Positions 41,520 through 49,996 of a stretch of 64,000 nt of DNA are shown here, piece by piece. The notes under the pieces were generated by a model that saw nothing but the letters and a program-made list of their open reading frames with translations, was not told the origin of the DNA and ran no database searches. Source of the DNA: JACVRW01 sp963812915 (GTDB taxonomy: Bacteria; Actinomycetota; Thermoleophilia; Solirubrobacterales; Thermoleophilaceae). Position 1 is the first letter of the stretch. Each line of letters starts with the position of its first letter. The position numbers and the translations under genes were made by a program. The stretch covers positions 124,001 to 188,000 of the forward strand of contig CAWEXB010000010.1 in NCBI GenBank assembly GCA_963812915.1, written 5' to 3'.

Positions 41520-41537
41520 ACCGACTGAACAGTCAGT
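41520..41537. promoter_or_regulatory. TetR-like operator palindrome
   Basis: ACCGACTG-AA-CAGTCAGT, an 18-bp dyad with 7/8 matching arm positions, of the type bound by TetR-family repressors. It lies in the 202-bp gap between the minus-strand Cys/His gene and the flavin reductase. No TetR gene is in the window. Confidence 0.4.
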
Positions 41538-41571
41538 CAGTCCCCTCGGGGCGGCAAGCTACATCAGAGGG

Positions 41572-41591
41572 GGCTGGCTGTCCAGCCAGCC
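41572..41591. repeat. 9-bp inverted repeat
   Basis: GGCTGGCTG (41572-41580) and CAGCCAGCC (41583-41591) are exact reverse complements with a 2-nt spacer, about 30 bp beyond the flavin reductase stop. It may be a terminator stem, since the 3' end of that minus-strand gene is nearby, or a binding site. Confidence 0.45.
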
Positions 41592-41621
41592 TGGGTCAGC
41601 CTGGCGCAATCGCCGGCGTGT

Positions 41622-42119
41622 TCACTCAGTCTCCCGCCGCATCAGCCAGTCCATCCGCCGGCGAGCGTATAGGAGCGGCTCACCGGCCTCGAGCCGCCCG
41701 TCCTCGAGGTCGCCGATCACGACCGTGTGGTCGTAGCGCGTGAAGCTGGCGGCGCGCCGGCAACGCAGGTAGGCGAGCGTGCCGGCCAGCTCGGGCACCT
41801 CGCCGTCCCAGGCCCAGTCAAGCCCGCCAAACTTCTCCTCCGCCTCGCGGTCGGCGAAACGGTGGGCGAGCGCGAGCTCGTCGGAGCGCAGGATGTGCAC
41901 GCCGAAGCGGTCGGCGGCGACGAGCGCGTCATGGCAGCGCGACACGTGTGCGATCGAGACGAGGAGCGAGGGCGGGTGGGCGCTGTACGACGTGACCGCG
42001 GTAACCGCCAGGCCGCAGGGATCGCCGCTCCGCTTACGCGCGGTCACCACCGCCACACCGGACGCGAGCGAGGTCATGGCCTCGATGAACAGCTCGTGAA
42101 TCGCGGCGTTCGTGCTCAT
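41622..42119 (-). CDS. Flavin reductase-like FMN-binding protein
   Basis: A 165-residue protein of the HpaC/flavin-reductase family. FIEAMTSLASGVAVVTARK, GLAVTAVTSYSAHPPSLLVSI and the late YDHTVVIGDLEDGRLEAGEPLLY are the family landmarks. It supplies reduced FMN/FAD to a monooxygenase or acts as an independent reductase. ATG 42119 overlaps the nadB stop (ATGA). Confidence 0.88.
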   Translation of the reverse strand: MSTNAAIHELFIEAMTSLASGVAVVTARKRSGDPCGLAVTAVTSYSAHPPSLLVSIAHVSRCHDALVAADRFGVHILRSDELALAHRFADREAEEKFGGLDWAWDGEVPELAGTLAYLRCRRAASFTRYDHTVVIGDLEDGRLEAGEPLLYARRRMDWLMRRETE

Positions 42120-43627
42120 TCCCATAGCTCGAAGCGGGGCTCGCCGTCCCCGCCCACCAGGGTATGCGTGCCGTCCAGGGCCGGGTCGGTCCCGGGGTGG
42201 TCGGTGCGCTGGTGGGCGCCGCGGCTCTCGTCGCGCGCGAGGCACGAGGCGGCGATCAGGCGAGCGAGCGGAAAAGGGTCCTCGAGCAGGTGGGCGAGGC
42301 CTGCCGCATCGCGCTGCAGGCCCGCGTGACGCCATAGAGCCGCGCGGGTCTGCTCGGTGGGGATGCTCGTGACGGGCTCGTCGCTCGGAATCGTCACCGT
42401 GGGAGGCTGCGGGTCGGCGCAGGCCGCGAGGCCGGCGCGGCGCCCGAACACGAAGCATTCCGCGAGCGAGTTCGACGCGAGTCGATTTGCGCCGTGCAGG
42501 CCGCTGCAGGCGCTCTCCCCGACCGCGTAGAGGCCGGGAACGGAGGAGCGTCCGTCGAGGTCGGCGGCCACGCCCCCCATCGTGTAGTGAGCCGCCGGCG
42601 AGACCGGCACGAGGTCCCGCCGCGGGTCGATGCCCACCTCCTCGAGAACGGCGGCGATGTTCGGGAACCGGTCCATGTCGACGCCGCGGACGTCGAGGCC
42701 GACGGCGCGCTCGCCGCTCCGTTCGAGCTCGGCCTCGATGGCCAATGCCACCTGGTCGCGCGGGGCGAGCTCGTCGACGAAGCGCTCGCCCGCGGCGTTC
42801 ACGAGCGTGGCGCCCTCCCCTCGGACCGCCTCGGTGATGAGGAAGCCGTCGCGCGGGCCGTCGTGGCGCAGGGCGGTGGGGTGGAACTGCATGAACTCCA
42901 GATCGGCGAGATCGGCGCCGGCGCCGTGCGCGAGCGAGAGCCCGGCCCCGATGGCGCCGCGCGGGTTGGTCGAGCGCTCCCACAGCGCCGCCATGCCGCC
43001 GGTCGCGAGGACGACGGCCCGCGCCAGCACCGGGACCGGGTCGCCGCGCCTCGGCCTCGCGATCAGGCCGACGCAGCGGCCGTCGTGAGTGGCGAGTGAG
43101 CTCGCGGCCAGGGGCTCCAGCACGTCGATTCGCTCGTCGGTGGCGGCCAGGGCCGACAGGTCGCGCGTGATCCGCCGGCCGGTCGCGGCGCCGCCGGCGT
43201 GCACGACTCGCCGGCGGGAGTGACCCCCCTCGAGGCCGAGGGCGAGGTTGCCGCCGCGGTCGGCGTCGAAGCGCACCCCGAGCTCCTGCAGGTCGCCCAC
43301 GCGACCGGGAGACTCCTCGCAGAGCACGCGCGCGGCGCTCGCACGTGCCATGGCGCGGCCGGCGGCCAGCGTGTCGTCCAGGTGGCGCTCGACCGAGTCG
43401 TCGGCGGCCAGGGCGGCGGCGATTCCGCCCTGCGCCCAGTAGCTGGCGGTCTGCGCGAGCGGGGAGCGGCTCACGAGGGCCACGCGCGCCCCCGTCCCGG
43501 CGGCGACGAGCGCGGCGTACAGGCCGGCGGCACCGGCCCCGACCACTGCGACATCGGTGCGGAGTGGCTCGCGCAGGGGCCGGTACGGTATCGGCGCGCG
43601 TGCCGCTCTACTTTCACCATTCGTCAT
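42116..43627 (-). CDS. nadB: L-aspartate oxidase NadB
   Basis: A 503-residue FAD enzyme of NAD biosynthesis that oxidises L-aspartate to iminoaspartate. The FAD site VAVVGAGAAGLYAAL is near the N-terminus. SYWAQGGIAAAL, the active-site segment LEFMQFHPTAL, AAHYTMGGVAADLDGRSSVPGLYAVGE and GLHGANRLASNSLAE are diagnostic. nadA and nadC are not in the window. The 5' end overlaps the divergent deacetylase gene by 28 bp; no later start codon precedes the FAD motif. Confidence 0.92.
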   Translation of the reverse strand: MTNGESRAARAPIPYRPLREPLRTDVAVVGAGAAGLYAALVAAGTGARVALVSRSPLAQTASYWAQGGIAAALAADDSVERHLDDTLAAGRAMARASAARVLCEESPGRVGDLQELGVRFDADRGGNLALGLEGGHSRRRVVHAGGAATGRRITRDLSALAATDERIDVLEPLAASSLATHDGRCVGLIARPRRGDPVPVLARAVVLATGGMAALWERSTNPRGAIGAGLSLAHGAGADLADLEFMQFHPTALRHDGPRDGFLITEAVRGEGATLVNAAGERFVDELAPRDQVALAIEAELERSGERAVGLDVRGVDMDRFPNIAAVLEEVGIDPRRDLVPVSPAAHYTMGGVAADLDGRSSVPGLYAVGESACSGLHGANRLASNSLAECFVFGRRAGLAACADPQPPTVTIPSDEPVTSIPTEQTRAALWRHAGLQRDAAGLAHLLEDPFPLARLIAASCLARDESRGAHQRTDHPGTDPALDGTHTLVGGDGEPRFELWE

Positions 43628-44601
43628 CGCTCGAGCACGAAACCGGCTACGGGCACCCGGAGCGCCCGGAACGCATCCGCGCCCTGGAGGCGGAGCTTGG
43701 GCGGCGCGAGTGGCTGGGCTGGAAGCGCCGGGAGGCGCCACGGGCATCCGAGGAGCAGCTGCTCGCCGTCCACTCCCGCGAGCACCTGGATGCGGTCCGC
43801 GAGCTGAGCGCGCGCGAGGGGGCGTTCGACCTCGACACCCCCCTCAGCGGAGGGTCCTGGGAGGCGGCGCTGCGCGCCGCGGGCGGCGCGTGCGCGCTGG
43901 TCGAGGCGCTGCTCGCCGGCGAGGAGCGTTTCGGCTTCGCCGGGCTCCGTCCTCCTGGTCACCATGCCGAGCGGGCGCGCGCGATGGGCTTCTGCCTCTT
44001 TTCCAACGTGGCGGTGGCCGCGCGACACGCCCGCGGCGCCCTCGGCGCCGAGCGCGTCTTCGTCCTCGATTGGGACGTGCATCACGGGAACGGCACGAAC
44101 TCGATCTTCCACGACGACCCGGAGGTGCTGTTCGCCAGCATCCATCAGTACCCGTTCTATCCCGGCACCGGTCCGCTCGAGGACGTGGGCTCCGGAGCGG
44201 GCGAGGGCTTCCTGCTCAACCTGCCGGTGCCGGCCGGGAGCGGGGAGGAGGTGTTCCTGTCGCTCGTCGACCACGTCGCGGCGCCGGCCGCGCGGCAGTT
44301 TCGCCCGGATCTGATCCTGATCTCCGGGGGCTTCGACGCCCACCGCGACGATCCCGTCGGCGGCTGCACGCTCGAGACCTCCTCGTACGCGGAGCTCGCG
44401 CGCCGGGTGCGAGCGCTGGCAGACGATCTCGGGGTTCCGGCCGGGGTGGTGCTCGAGGGCGGGTACGACCTCGAGGCGCTGGCGGGCTCGGTGGCCGCCA
44501 CGATGGAGGCGCTCGCCGACGGCCGCGAACCGCGGCCGGTCGAGCGGCACCCGTTGGCGGGGGCGGCCGCGCGGACGCTCGGGCGTTATTGGGAGCTCTG
44601 A
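43600..44601 (+). CDS. Class II histone deacetylase-family amidohydrolase (AcuC-like)
   Basis: A 333-residue zinc deacetylase. LYFHHSSSLEHETGYGHPERPERI, LRPPGHHAERARAMGFCLFSN, VFVLDWDVHHGNGTN and LILISGGFDAHRDDPVG contain the catalytic His pair and the Asp/His/Asp zinc ligands. Bacterial members deacetylate acetyl-CoA synthetase, polyamines or other small molecules. The GTG at 43600 has TACGGT 10 nt upstream. It overlaps nadB divergently and the glycosyltransferase convergently (16 bp). Confidence 0.9.
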   Translation: MPLYFHHSSSLEHETGYGHPERPERIRALEAELGRREWLGWKRREAPRASEEQLLAVHSREHLDAVRELSAREGAFDLDTPLSGGSWEAALRAAGGACALVEALLAGEERFGFAGLRPPGHHAERARAMGFCLFSNVAVAARHARGALGAERVFVLDWDVHHGNGTNSIFHDDPEVLFASIHQYPFYPGTGPLEDVGSGAGEGFLLNLPVPAGSGEEVFLSLVDHVAAPAARQFRPDLILISGGFDAHRDDPVGGCTLETSSYAELARRVRALADDLGVPAGVVLEGGYDLEALAGSVAATMEALADGREPRPVERHPLAGAAARTLGRYWEL

Positions 44602-45581
44602 ATCAGGGCCTCCTCGACCACCCGCTGAATGCCCTCGCGGCGACGCTCCATCGGGAATGTCGTGAGGATGCGCTCGCGCGCCCGCCGGGCGACGTCGGGA
44701 CCGAGCTCCAAGGCGCGCCGCACCCCGGCGGCCACTTCGGTGGGGCGCTGTGAATCGATCAGCACGCCCGCGTCGCCCACCACCTCGGGCATGGCGGTGG
44801 CGTTCATCACGACCGGAACGCAGCCGGCCAGCATCGCCTCGGCCACGGCCAGGCCGAAGCCCTCGTGTCGCGAGGCCTGGACGTATACGGCGGCGCGGCG
44901 GTAGCGCTCGCGCAGCTCCTCGTCGTCCAGCCAGCCGGTGAGCTCGACGTTGTCGGACGCCTCGGCGCGCAGGACGTCGACGGCGTCGTCCAGCCACTTC
45001 CCGGCGAGCACGAATTTCACGTCGGGAAGCTCCGCCGACGCCCGCACGAACGCGAGCTGGCCCTTCTGGACCAGCGTCGTGCGGTCGATTGCGCCCACCG
45101 TGAGCGACTCACGCCGCTTTGGCGCCGGAAGCTCGCCGAAGGGGTCCGGCACCCCGTGATGGACCACGGTAACCCGCGCCCGCGGGATCGGCGTGTTGCG
45201 TTCGATCTCGCTCAGGCTGTAGTCGGAGTTCGTGATCAGCCGCCGCGCCCGGCGCATGATCCAACGGCTCGCCCAGCGGCGCAGGCCGCCGCGCTGGTGG
45301 CCGTACCCGATGTCGGGCATGTTCGCCGTGTCGAAGCCGCCGACGATCAGCACGGTGGGGGTGCGCAGCAGCGAGGCGAGAGTGATCGGGAAGAAGGTGT
45401 GCCAGGAAGCGAACCAGCCGAAGACGAGGTCCGCCCGGAGGACGCCGCCGATCACCGCGATCGGATTCGGGAACCGGCCCGGTTGGTAGAGGTCCTCGAT
45501 CTCGTACCGCTCGGCCAGGATCTCGCGATCGATTGCCACGAAGCTCGCCTTGCGGCTGTGGACGAACAGGACCCGCGTCAA
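44586..45581 (-). CDS. Glycosyltransferase, GT4-like
   Basis: A 331-residue GT-B enzyme. Donor-site features: VGAIDRTTLVQKGQLAFVRASAE, KFVLAGKWLDDAV, and the E(x7)E element in ASRHEGFGLAVAEAMLAGCVPVV. The TTG start (45581) overlaps the TGA of the asparagine synthetase (TTGA), giving the protein TRVLFVHSRKASFVA. With the amidotransferase gene it suggests cell-surface glycan synthesis, a common pairing; the product is unknown. Confidence 0.85.
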   Translation of the reverse strand: MTRVLFVHSRKASFVAIDREILAERYEIEDLYQPGRFPNPIAVIGGVLRADLVFGWFASWHTFFPITLASLLRTPTVLIVGGFDTANMPDIGYGHQRGGLRRWASRWIMRRARRLITNSDYSLSEIERNTPIPRARVTVVHHGVPDPFGELPAPKRRESLTVGAIDRTTLVQKGQLAFVRASAELPDVKFVLAGKWLDDAVDVLRAEASDNVELTGWLDDEELRERYRRAAVYVQASRHEGFGLAVAEAMLAGCVPVVMNATAMPEVVGDAGVLIDSQRPTEVAAGVRRALELGPDVARRARERILTTFPMERRREGIQRVVEEALIQSSQ

Positions 45582-47509
45582 GCCTCCGCGGCCTCCGCCG
45601 TGGGCTGCCGGGCCTCTATGAACGCCGCGTGCCATTCGGACAGCTCGAGGAGGCAGTAGAGGATGTTCTTGTGGTCCGCGCGACCCCGGCCGTGCTCGTC
45701 CACCAGGCGCGCCACGGCCGCGGGTTCGATCAGCTCGGCCAGCGCCGAGCCCGGCCCGTAGCGGCGCTCCACCTCCCCCCCGAGCGAGCGCCGCAGCCAA
45801 TCGTCGTAGGGGGTGGAGAAGCCGTGCTTCGGGCGGTCGGCGATGCCCGGCGGAAGGAGGAGCCCCATCGCCATGCGGTGGAGGCGCTTGCCCGCCCGCG
45901 GCCGGACGCGCACGCGCGCGGGTATGCGCTCGACGTAGCGCATGAGCTCGAGGTCGAGGAACGGCACGCGCAGCTCCAGGCTCGCGGCCATCGACATCTT
46001 GTCGTTGCAGAGCAGGATGCCGTCGGGCAGGAACATGCGGGTGTCGAGGTAGAGGGCCTGCTCCAGAAGGTCGCGGCCGGCGACGTCGGCGAGGACGTCG
46101 CGCGCCGTGGCGAGGCGCTCGGCCTGGGCCTGCTCGCCGGGCGGTCGGGGCCGGCCGGTTCCGTCGTGCGCGGCTCCGCCGCCTCGGAGCAGCGCGGCGC
46201 GCACCGGATCGTCGGTGATCTCGACGAGCCGCAGCAGGCGCTCGTGGTCCCCGCGGCCGCCGAGGAGGTGCGCGGCGCGCCGCGCGCGGGCCGCCCGCGG
46301 CAGGGCGCGTGCGAGCGCGGCGGCGGGCGCGGCCGCCGCGGCGGGCACGAGCCTCGCGTGGCGCAGCAGCGCGGCGGCCTGGTGGCGCCCGTAGCCGCCG
46401 TGCGGCTCATCCGCCCCCTGCCCCGCCAGCACCACCTTCACTCGCTCTGCCGCGAAGCGCGAGAGCTGGAGAAGCGCGGGGGCGCTCGGGATGCCGCAAG
46501 GCTCCTCGAGCCGAGGGACGCAGCGTGCGAGCTCCGCTAGGAAGTCGGTCTCGCTCATCGCCGTGTCGCGGTGCTCGGTGCCGATCAGGCGCGCGCTCTC
46601 GGCCGCATACTCGCGCTCGTCGAGCACCGCATCGTGGCCGGGGAAGCCGATTGTGAAGGTGGCGGGCGGCTCGGCCGAGCGGCGGGCCATCGCCGCGACC
46701 ACCGCCGCGGAGTCGACGCCACCGGATAGGAAGGCGCCGTATGGGACGTCCGACATCATCTGCCGCTCGACGGCGTCCGCGAAGCGCTCGGCGAGCTGCG
46801 TGGCGAGTTCGTCGTCGGCGATCCCCTCGAAGTGGGCACCCGGCGGCTCGCGCCAGCTCTCGACGCGTGGCGTCGCGCCCTCCTCCGCCACGAGCGTCGC
46901 GGCGGGTGGCAATTTGGCGATCCCCTCGAACAGCGTTCGCGGCGAGGGCACGAAGCGGCAGGCCAGGTAGTGGTCGAGAGCGACGAGGTCGACCTGCGGT
47001 CGCCCGAAGCCCGCGGCGAGCAGCGCGCCGATCTCGGAGGCGAGCGCCACCCGCCCGCCGTGGCTGCACCAGTAGAGGGGCTTGACGCCGAACTGATCCC
47101 GGGCGGCCACGAGCCGCCGGCGGGTGGCGTCCCAAAGCGCGAACGCGAAGATTCCGTTCAGCCGTCGCACGCAGTCGAGCCCGTGCTCCTCGTAGGCGTG
47201 CACCACGACCTCGCTGTCTGAGCGGGTCGCGAACCGGTGGCCGCGCTGCTCGAGCGCGGCCCTGAGCTCGAGGTGGTTGTAGATCTCGCCGTTGACGATC
47301 GCCGTGACCTGCCCGTCCTCGGAGCCGAGCGGCTGGTCGCCTCCCCGGACGTCGATGATCGCGAGCCGGGTATGGGCGAGCGCGACCGGTCCGATCCGCA
47401 TGATCGCGTCGCCGTCCGGGCCGCGGTGCCGCAGCGCCTCGACTATTCGCTGCGCCGCCTCGGGCTCCGTCGTGCCGGCCGGATCGAGAATGGCTCCGAT
47501 CCCACACAC
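45578..47509 (-). CDS. asnB: Asparagine synthetase (glutamine-hydrolysing)
   Basis: A 643-residue class II amidotransferase. Start GTG gives MCGIGAI, so Cys2 is the glutaminase nucleophile. HTRLAIID, NGEIYNHLELR and the PP-loop FLSGGVDSAAVVA (about residues 245-257) are intact. LRVPFLDLELMRYVERIP and KLHG-like PKHGFSTPYDDWL follow. The housekeeping enzyme and paralogues that amidate surface or secondary metabolites look alike. The coupled glycosyltransferase points to the latter group. Confidence 0.9.
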   Translation of the reverse strand: MCGIGAILDPAGTTEPEAAQRIVEALRHRGPDGDAIMRIGPVALAHTRLAIIDVRGGDQPLGSEDGQVTAIVNGEIYNHLELRAALEQRGHRFATRSDSEVVVHAYEEHGLDCVRRLNGIFAFALWDATRRRLVAARDQFGVKPLYWCSHGGRVALASEIGALLAAGFGRPQVDLVALDHYLACRFVPSPRTLFEGIAKLPPAATLVAEEGATPRVESWREPPGAHFEGIADDELATQLAERFADAVERQMMSDVPYGAFLSGGVDSAAVVAAMARRSAEPPATFTIGFPGHDAVLDEREYAAESARLIGTEHRDTAMSETDFLAELARCVPRLEEPCGIPSAPALLQLSRFAAERVKVVLAGQGADEPHGGYGRHQAAALLRHARLVPAAAAAPAAALARALPRAARARRAAHLLGGRGDHERLLRLVEITDDPVRAALLRGGGAAHDGTGRPRPPGEQAQAERLATARDVLADVAGRDLLEQALYLDTRMFLPDGILLCNDKMSMAASLELRVPFLDLELMRYVERIPARVRVRPRAGKRLHRMAMGLLLPPGIADRPKHGFSTPYDDWLRRSLGGEVERRYGPGSALAELIEPAAVARLVDEHGRGRADHKNILYCLLELSEWHAAFIEARQPTAEAAEA

Positions 47510-47627
47510 GCGCCCGGATCATGCCAGGGGCCTCCCCCGTTACGCACTTGTCACCCCCAGGTCTGGAGCCGTGCGTCGCCGCCGCGGAGCATCCACCTCA
47601 CTCGAAACCAACCGAGGAGGTGGACGG

Positions 47628-47846
47628 ATGTACCGCTTGATGGGACGCATGCACGCCAGCGTGCTGGGGCCCCGCCGCGAGGCCGGTCAGGGCACGGTCG
47701 AGTACGTGGCGCTGATCCTGCTGGTGGCGCTGATCATGGCCGGAGTGATCGCGGCGATGAAGGGCTTCAAGACCGACCAGGGTCAGGAGCTCGGCGACGT
47801 GATCATCGGAAAGATCAAGGAGGCGGTGAGGAAGGTGCAGTTCTGA
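47628..47846 (+). CDS. Flp/Fap-type pilin component
   Basis: A 72-residue type IVb pilin-like protein. A basic leader (PRREAGQG) precedes TVEYVALILLVALIMAGVIAAM, with Glu at position 5 of the mature part after the processing Gly. GAGGAGG lies 7 nt before the ATG. No tad assembly genes are in the window, so it may be an orphan subunit or act with a distant cluster. Confidence 0.8.
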   Translation: MYRLMGRMHASVLGPRREAGQGTVEYVALILLVALIMAGVIAAMKGFKTDQGQELGDVIIGKIKEAVRKVQF

Positions 47847-48197
47847 CGAGCGGCGGCGCCGGTACACCGAGGCGCCGGCTCGAGCGGCAGGTTTGCGTTG
47901 CGCGGTCGGGGCCGGGGCTGGCTGAGGAGGGTGGTTGCGCGGGCGTCCGGGCCGGCCCGGTGGCGGCGCCCGGGCCGGGCCGGTTGCACGCAACGATTGA
48001 AGGATTGTGGGGTTCATGGACCCCCAAATGCTTCAGACGATCGGCCGGTGCGATCGCGCAGGGCCGCAACCTGACCGAACCGGAGACGCACTTCGTCGCT
48101 TATTGCCGCAGAAGGTCGAACGCGTGGTAACGGCCACAGCGATCGAGCCCACGACCGCCAACACGCCGGCGCCGTCCCCGCGCCACACCGCGCCACC
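47847..48197. other. Intergenic region with strong hairpins
   Basis: 351 bp without a convincing gene. Two hairpins are visible: CGGCGCC (47854-47860) with GGCGCCG (47871-47877), 8 nt after the pilin stop and probably its terminator; and CCGGCCCGG (47952-47960) with CCGGGCCGG (47970-47978). Short open frames here resemble no family. Confidence 0.55.
47854..47877 (+). terminator. Terminator-like hairpin after the pilin gene
   Basis: A 7-bp stem, CGGCGCC/GGCGCCG, with a 10-nt loop, 8 nt after the stop. No U-tract follows, so efficiency is uncertain. Confidence 0.4.
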
Positions 48198-49067
48198 GTG
48201 CCACCATTGGCGGTCGTGGCGCCGGACGATCGAACGCTGCCGGTCGCCGTCTTCGACTCCGGAGTCGGCGGTCTCACCGTGCTGCACGAATGTCTCGTGT
48301 CCCTTCCGCACGAGGATTTCGTCTACCTCGGCGACACCGCGCGCTTCCCGTACGGCGACCGGACCCAGGAGGAGCTTCTCGCGTTCGCCCGCGAGCTCGC
48401 CGGGATCCTGCTCGAGCGCGGCGCCAAGCTGCTCGTGGTCGCCTGCAATTCGGCGACCGCCGCGGCGCTTCCGGCGCTTCGCGACGAGCTGGGCGACCGG
48501 CTGCCGGTCGTCGGCGTCGTGCGGCCCGAGTCGCGGCTGGCGGCGGCGGTCACGCGGACCGGCAGGGTCGGGCTGATCGCGACGCCCGCCACGGTGGCGA
48601 GCGGCGCCTACGCACGAGCGCTGGCCGACGCGGCGCCCACCGCGGAGCTGCACGCGGTCGCCTCCGCCGAGCTGGCCCCGCTCATCCAGGAGGGTGGTGA
48701 TGTCGATCACCGCGTCGTGAGCTGTGTTGAGGGACTTTGCCGGCCGCTGCGGGCAGCCGGCGTGGACGCCGTGATCCTCGGCTGCACCCACTACCCGCTT
48801 GTGCGACCGGTGCTCCAGCGGGCCCTCGGACGGGGTGTGGCGATAGTCAGCTCGGGCGAGGCGATCGCGGACGAGGTCGAGGGTCGGCTGCGTGAGGCCG
48901 GGCTCGCAAATGATGAGGATCGGCGGGGCGACTACGGCTTCCTCGCGACCGGCGAGCCGCAGGAGTTCCGCCGGCTCGGGACCCGCTTCCTGCAGCTGCC
49001 GATCGGGGCAGTCGAGCACGTCGAGGTGGCCGCCTCGACAGGAGGCCGCGGGAGGGCCGCTGCGTGA
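48198..49067 (+). CDS. murI: Glutamate racemase MurI
   Basis: A 289-residue cofactor-independent racemase making D-glutamate for peptidoglycan. FDSGVGGLTVL, the first catalytic Cys in VVACNSATAAAL and the second in VILGCTHYPLV are present, with YLGDTARFPYGDR between. GTG 48198 is used; GTG 48216 is also possible and neither has a clear Shine-Dalgarno. The stop overlaps the GTG of the rph gene (GTGA). Gene order murI-rph-rdgB is a common actinobacterial arrangement. Confidence 0.93.
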   Translation: MPPLAVVAPDDRTLPVAVFDSGVGGLTVLHECLVSLPHEDFVYLGDTARFPYGDRTQEELLAFARELAGILLERGAKLLVVACNSATAAALPALRDELGDRLPVVGVVRPESRLAAAVTRTGRVGLIATPATVASGAYARALADAAPTAELHAVASAELAPLIQEGGDVDHRVVSCVEGLCRPLRAAGVDAVILGCTHYPLVRPVLQRALGRGVAIVSSGEAIADEVEGRLREAGLANDEDRRGDYGFLATGEPQEFRRLGTRFLQLPIGAVEHVEVAASTGGRGRAAA

Positions 49068-49922
49068 GCGAGCGGGGCCGCGAGGCGAGCGCTCCGGGCC
49101 GCGAGAGCGAGCGCTCCGGGCCGCGAGGCGAGCGCTCCGGGCCGCGAGGCGAGCGCCGTCAGCGACGCCGGGGGCGACGCGAGCTCCACGGGCTCGCTCC
49201 GCGCCGACGGCCGCGCCGCCGACGATCTCCGCGAGATCCGCATCGAGCCCGGATTCGTCCGGACGGCGACCGGCTCCGCGCTCATCGAGGCGGGGGGGAC
49301 CCGAGTCATCTGCACCGCCACGGTCGAGGGTCAGGTCCCGAGGTGGATGGCGGGTCAGGGTCGCGGTTGGGTTACGGCCGAGTACGGGATGCTGCCCGCT
49401 TCCACCGGCGAGCGAAAGCGGCGCGACGTCTCGAAGGGGCGTCCGGACGGGCGCACTGTGGAGATCCAGCGGTTGATCGGCCGCTCGCTCCGCGGAGTGA
49501 TGGACTTCGCGGCCCTCGGAGAGCGCACGGTGTGGGTCGACTGCGACGTCCTCGAGGCCGACGGCGGCACCCGCTGCGCTGCGATCACCGGCGGCTACGT
49601 CGCCCTCGAGCTCGCTCTCCGGCGTGTCGGGGACGAGGGCGGCCCCGAGACGCTGCCGCTCACCGGGTCCGTTGCGGCGGTCTCCTGCGGGATTGTCCGC
49701 GGCCGCGCGCTGCTCGACCTCGACTATTCCGAGGACTCGGAGGCGGAGGTCGACGCCAACGTCGTGATGACCGGCGACGGCGGGCTCGTGGAGGTGCAGG
49801 CCACGGCCGAGCGCACGCCGCTGTCGCGGGCCTCGCTCGACGAGCTGCTTGCGCTCGCCGCCTCGGGGATCGAGCGGCTGCGTGCCGCCCAGCAGGACGC
49901 CGTCGCCACGGCCGTTCGTTAG
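49064..49922 (+). CDS. rph: Ribonuclease PH, apparent frameshift near 49106
   Basis: RNase PH trims tRNA 3' ends by phosphorolysis. The body from LRADGRAADDLREIRI through RGWVTAEYGMLPASTGERKRRD, TRCAAITGGYVALELAL and DANVVMTGDGGLVEVQATAE is intact in one frame but has no ATG, GTG or TTG between the murI stop and residue RWM. The natural start, GTG 49064 overlapping the murI stop, is in another frame. Removing one base inside a 21-bp tandem repeat (copy 2 is 22 bp) joins them and yields an N-terminal (REASAPG)3 repeat. Either an assembly error or a real mutation. Confidence 0.8.
49082..49156 (+). repeat. 21-bp tandem repeat at the rph N-terminus
   Basis: Units of 21 bp (49082-49102), 22 bp (49103-49124) and 21 bp (49125-49145) plus an 11-bp partial copy (49146-49156). 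Consensus begins GAGGCGAGCGCTCC. Copy 2 has an extra A (GAGAGCG), which breaks the rph frame. Encodes REASAPG when in frame. Confidence 0.85.
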
Positions 49923-49996
49923 ATGACCGGTCCCGAACCCGCGCAGCTCCGGATCACGTGCCACCGGAGGCACGCAGATTCGGCATCGATCGTCTA

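Noticed and set aside
44586..47846. A complete capsule or secondary-metabolite cluster
   Set aside because: Only one glycosyltransferase, one asparagine synthetase and a pilin are present; too little for a cluster call.
48007..48576. A 189-residue open frame starting before murI
   Set aside because: It overlaps most of the murI start in another frame and resembles nothing.
49082..49156. A CRISPR-like repeat array
   Set aside because: The units are directly contiguous 21-bp tandem copies without spacers and encode protein sequence.
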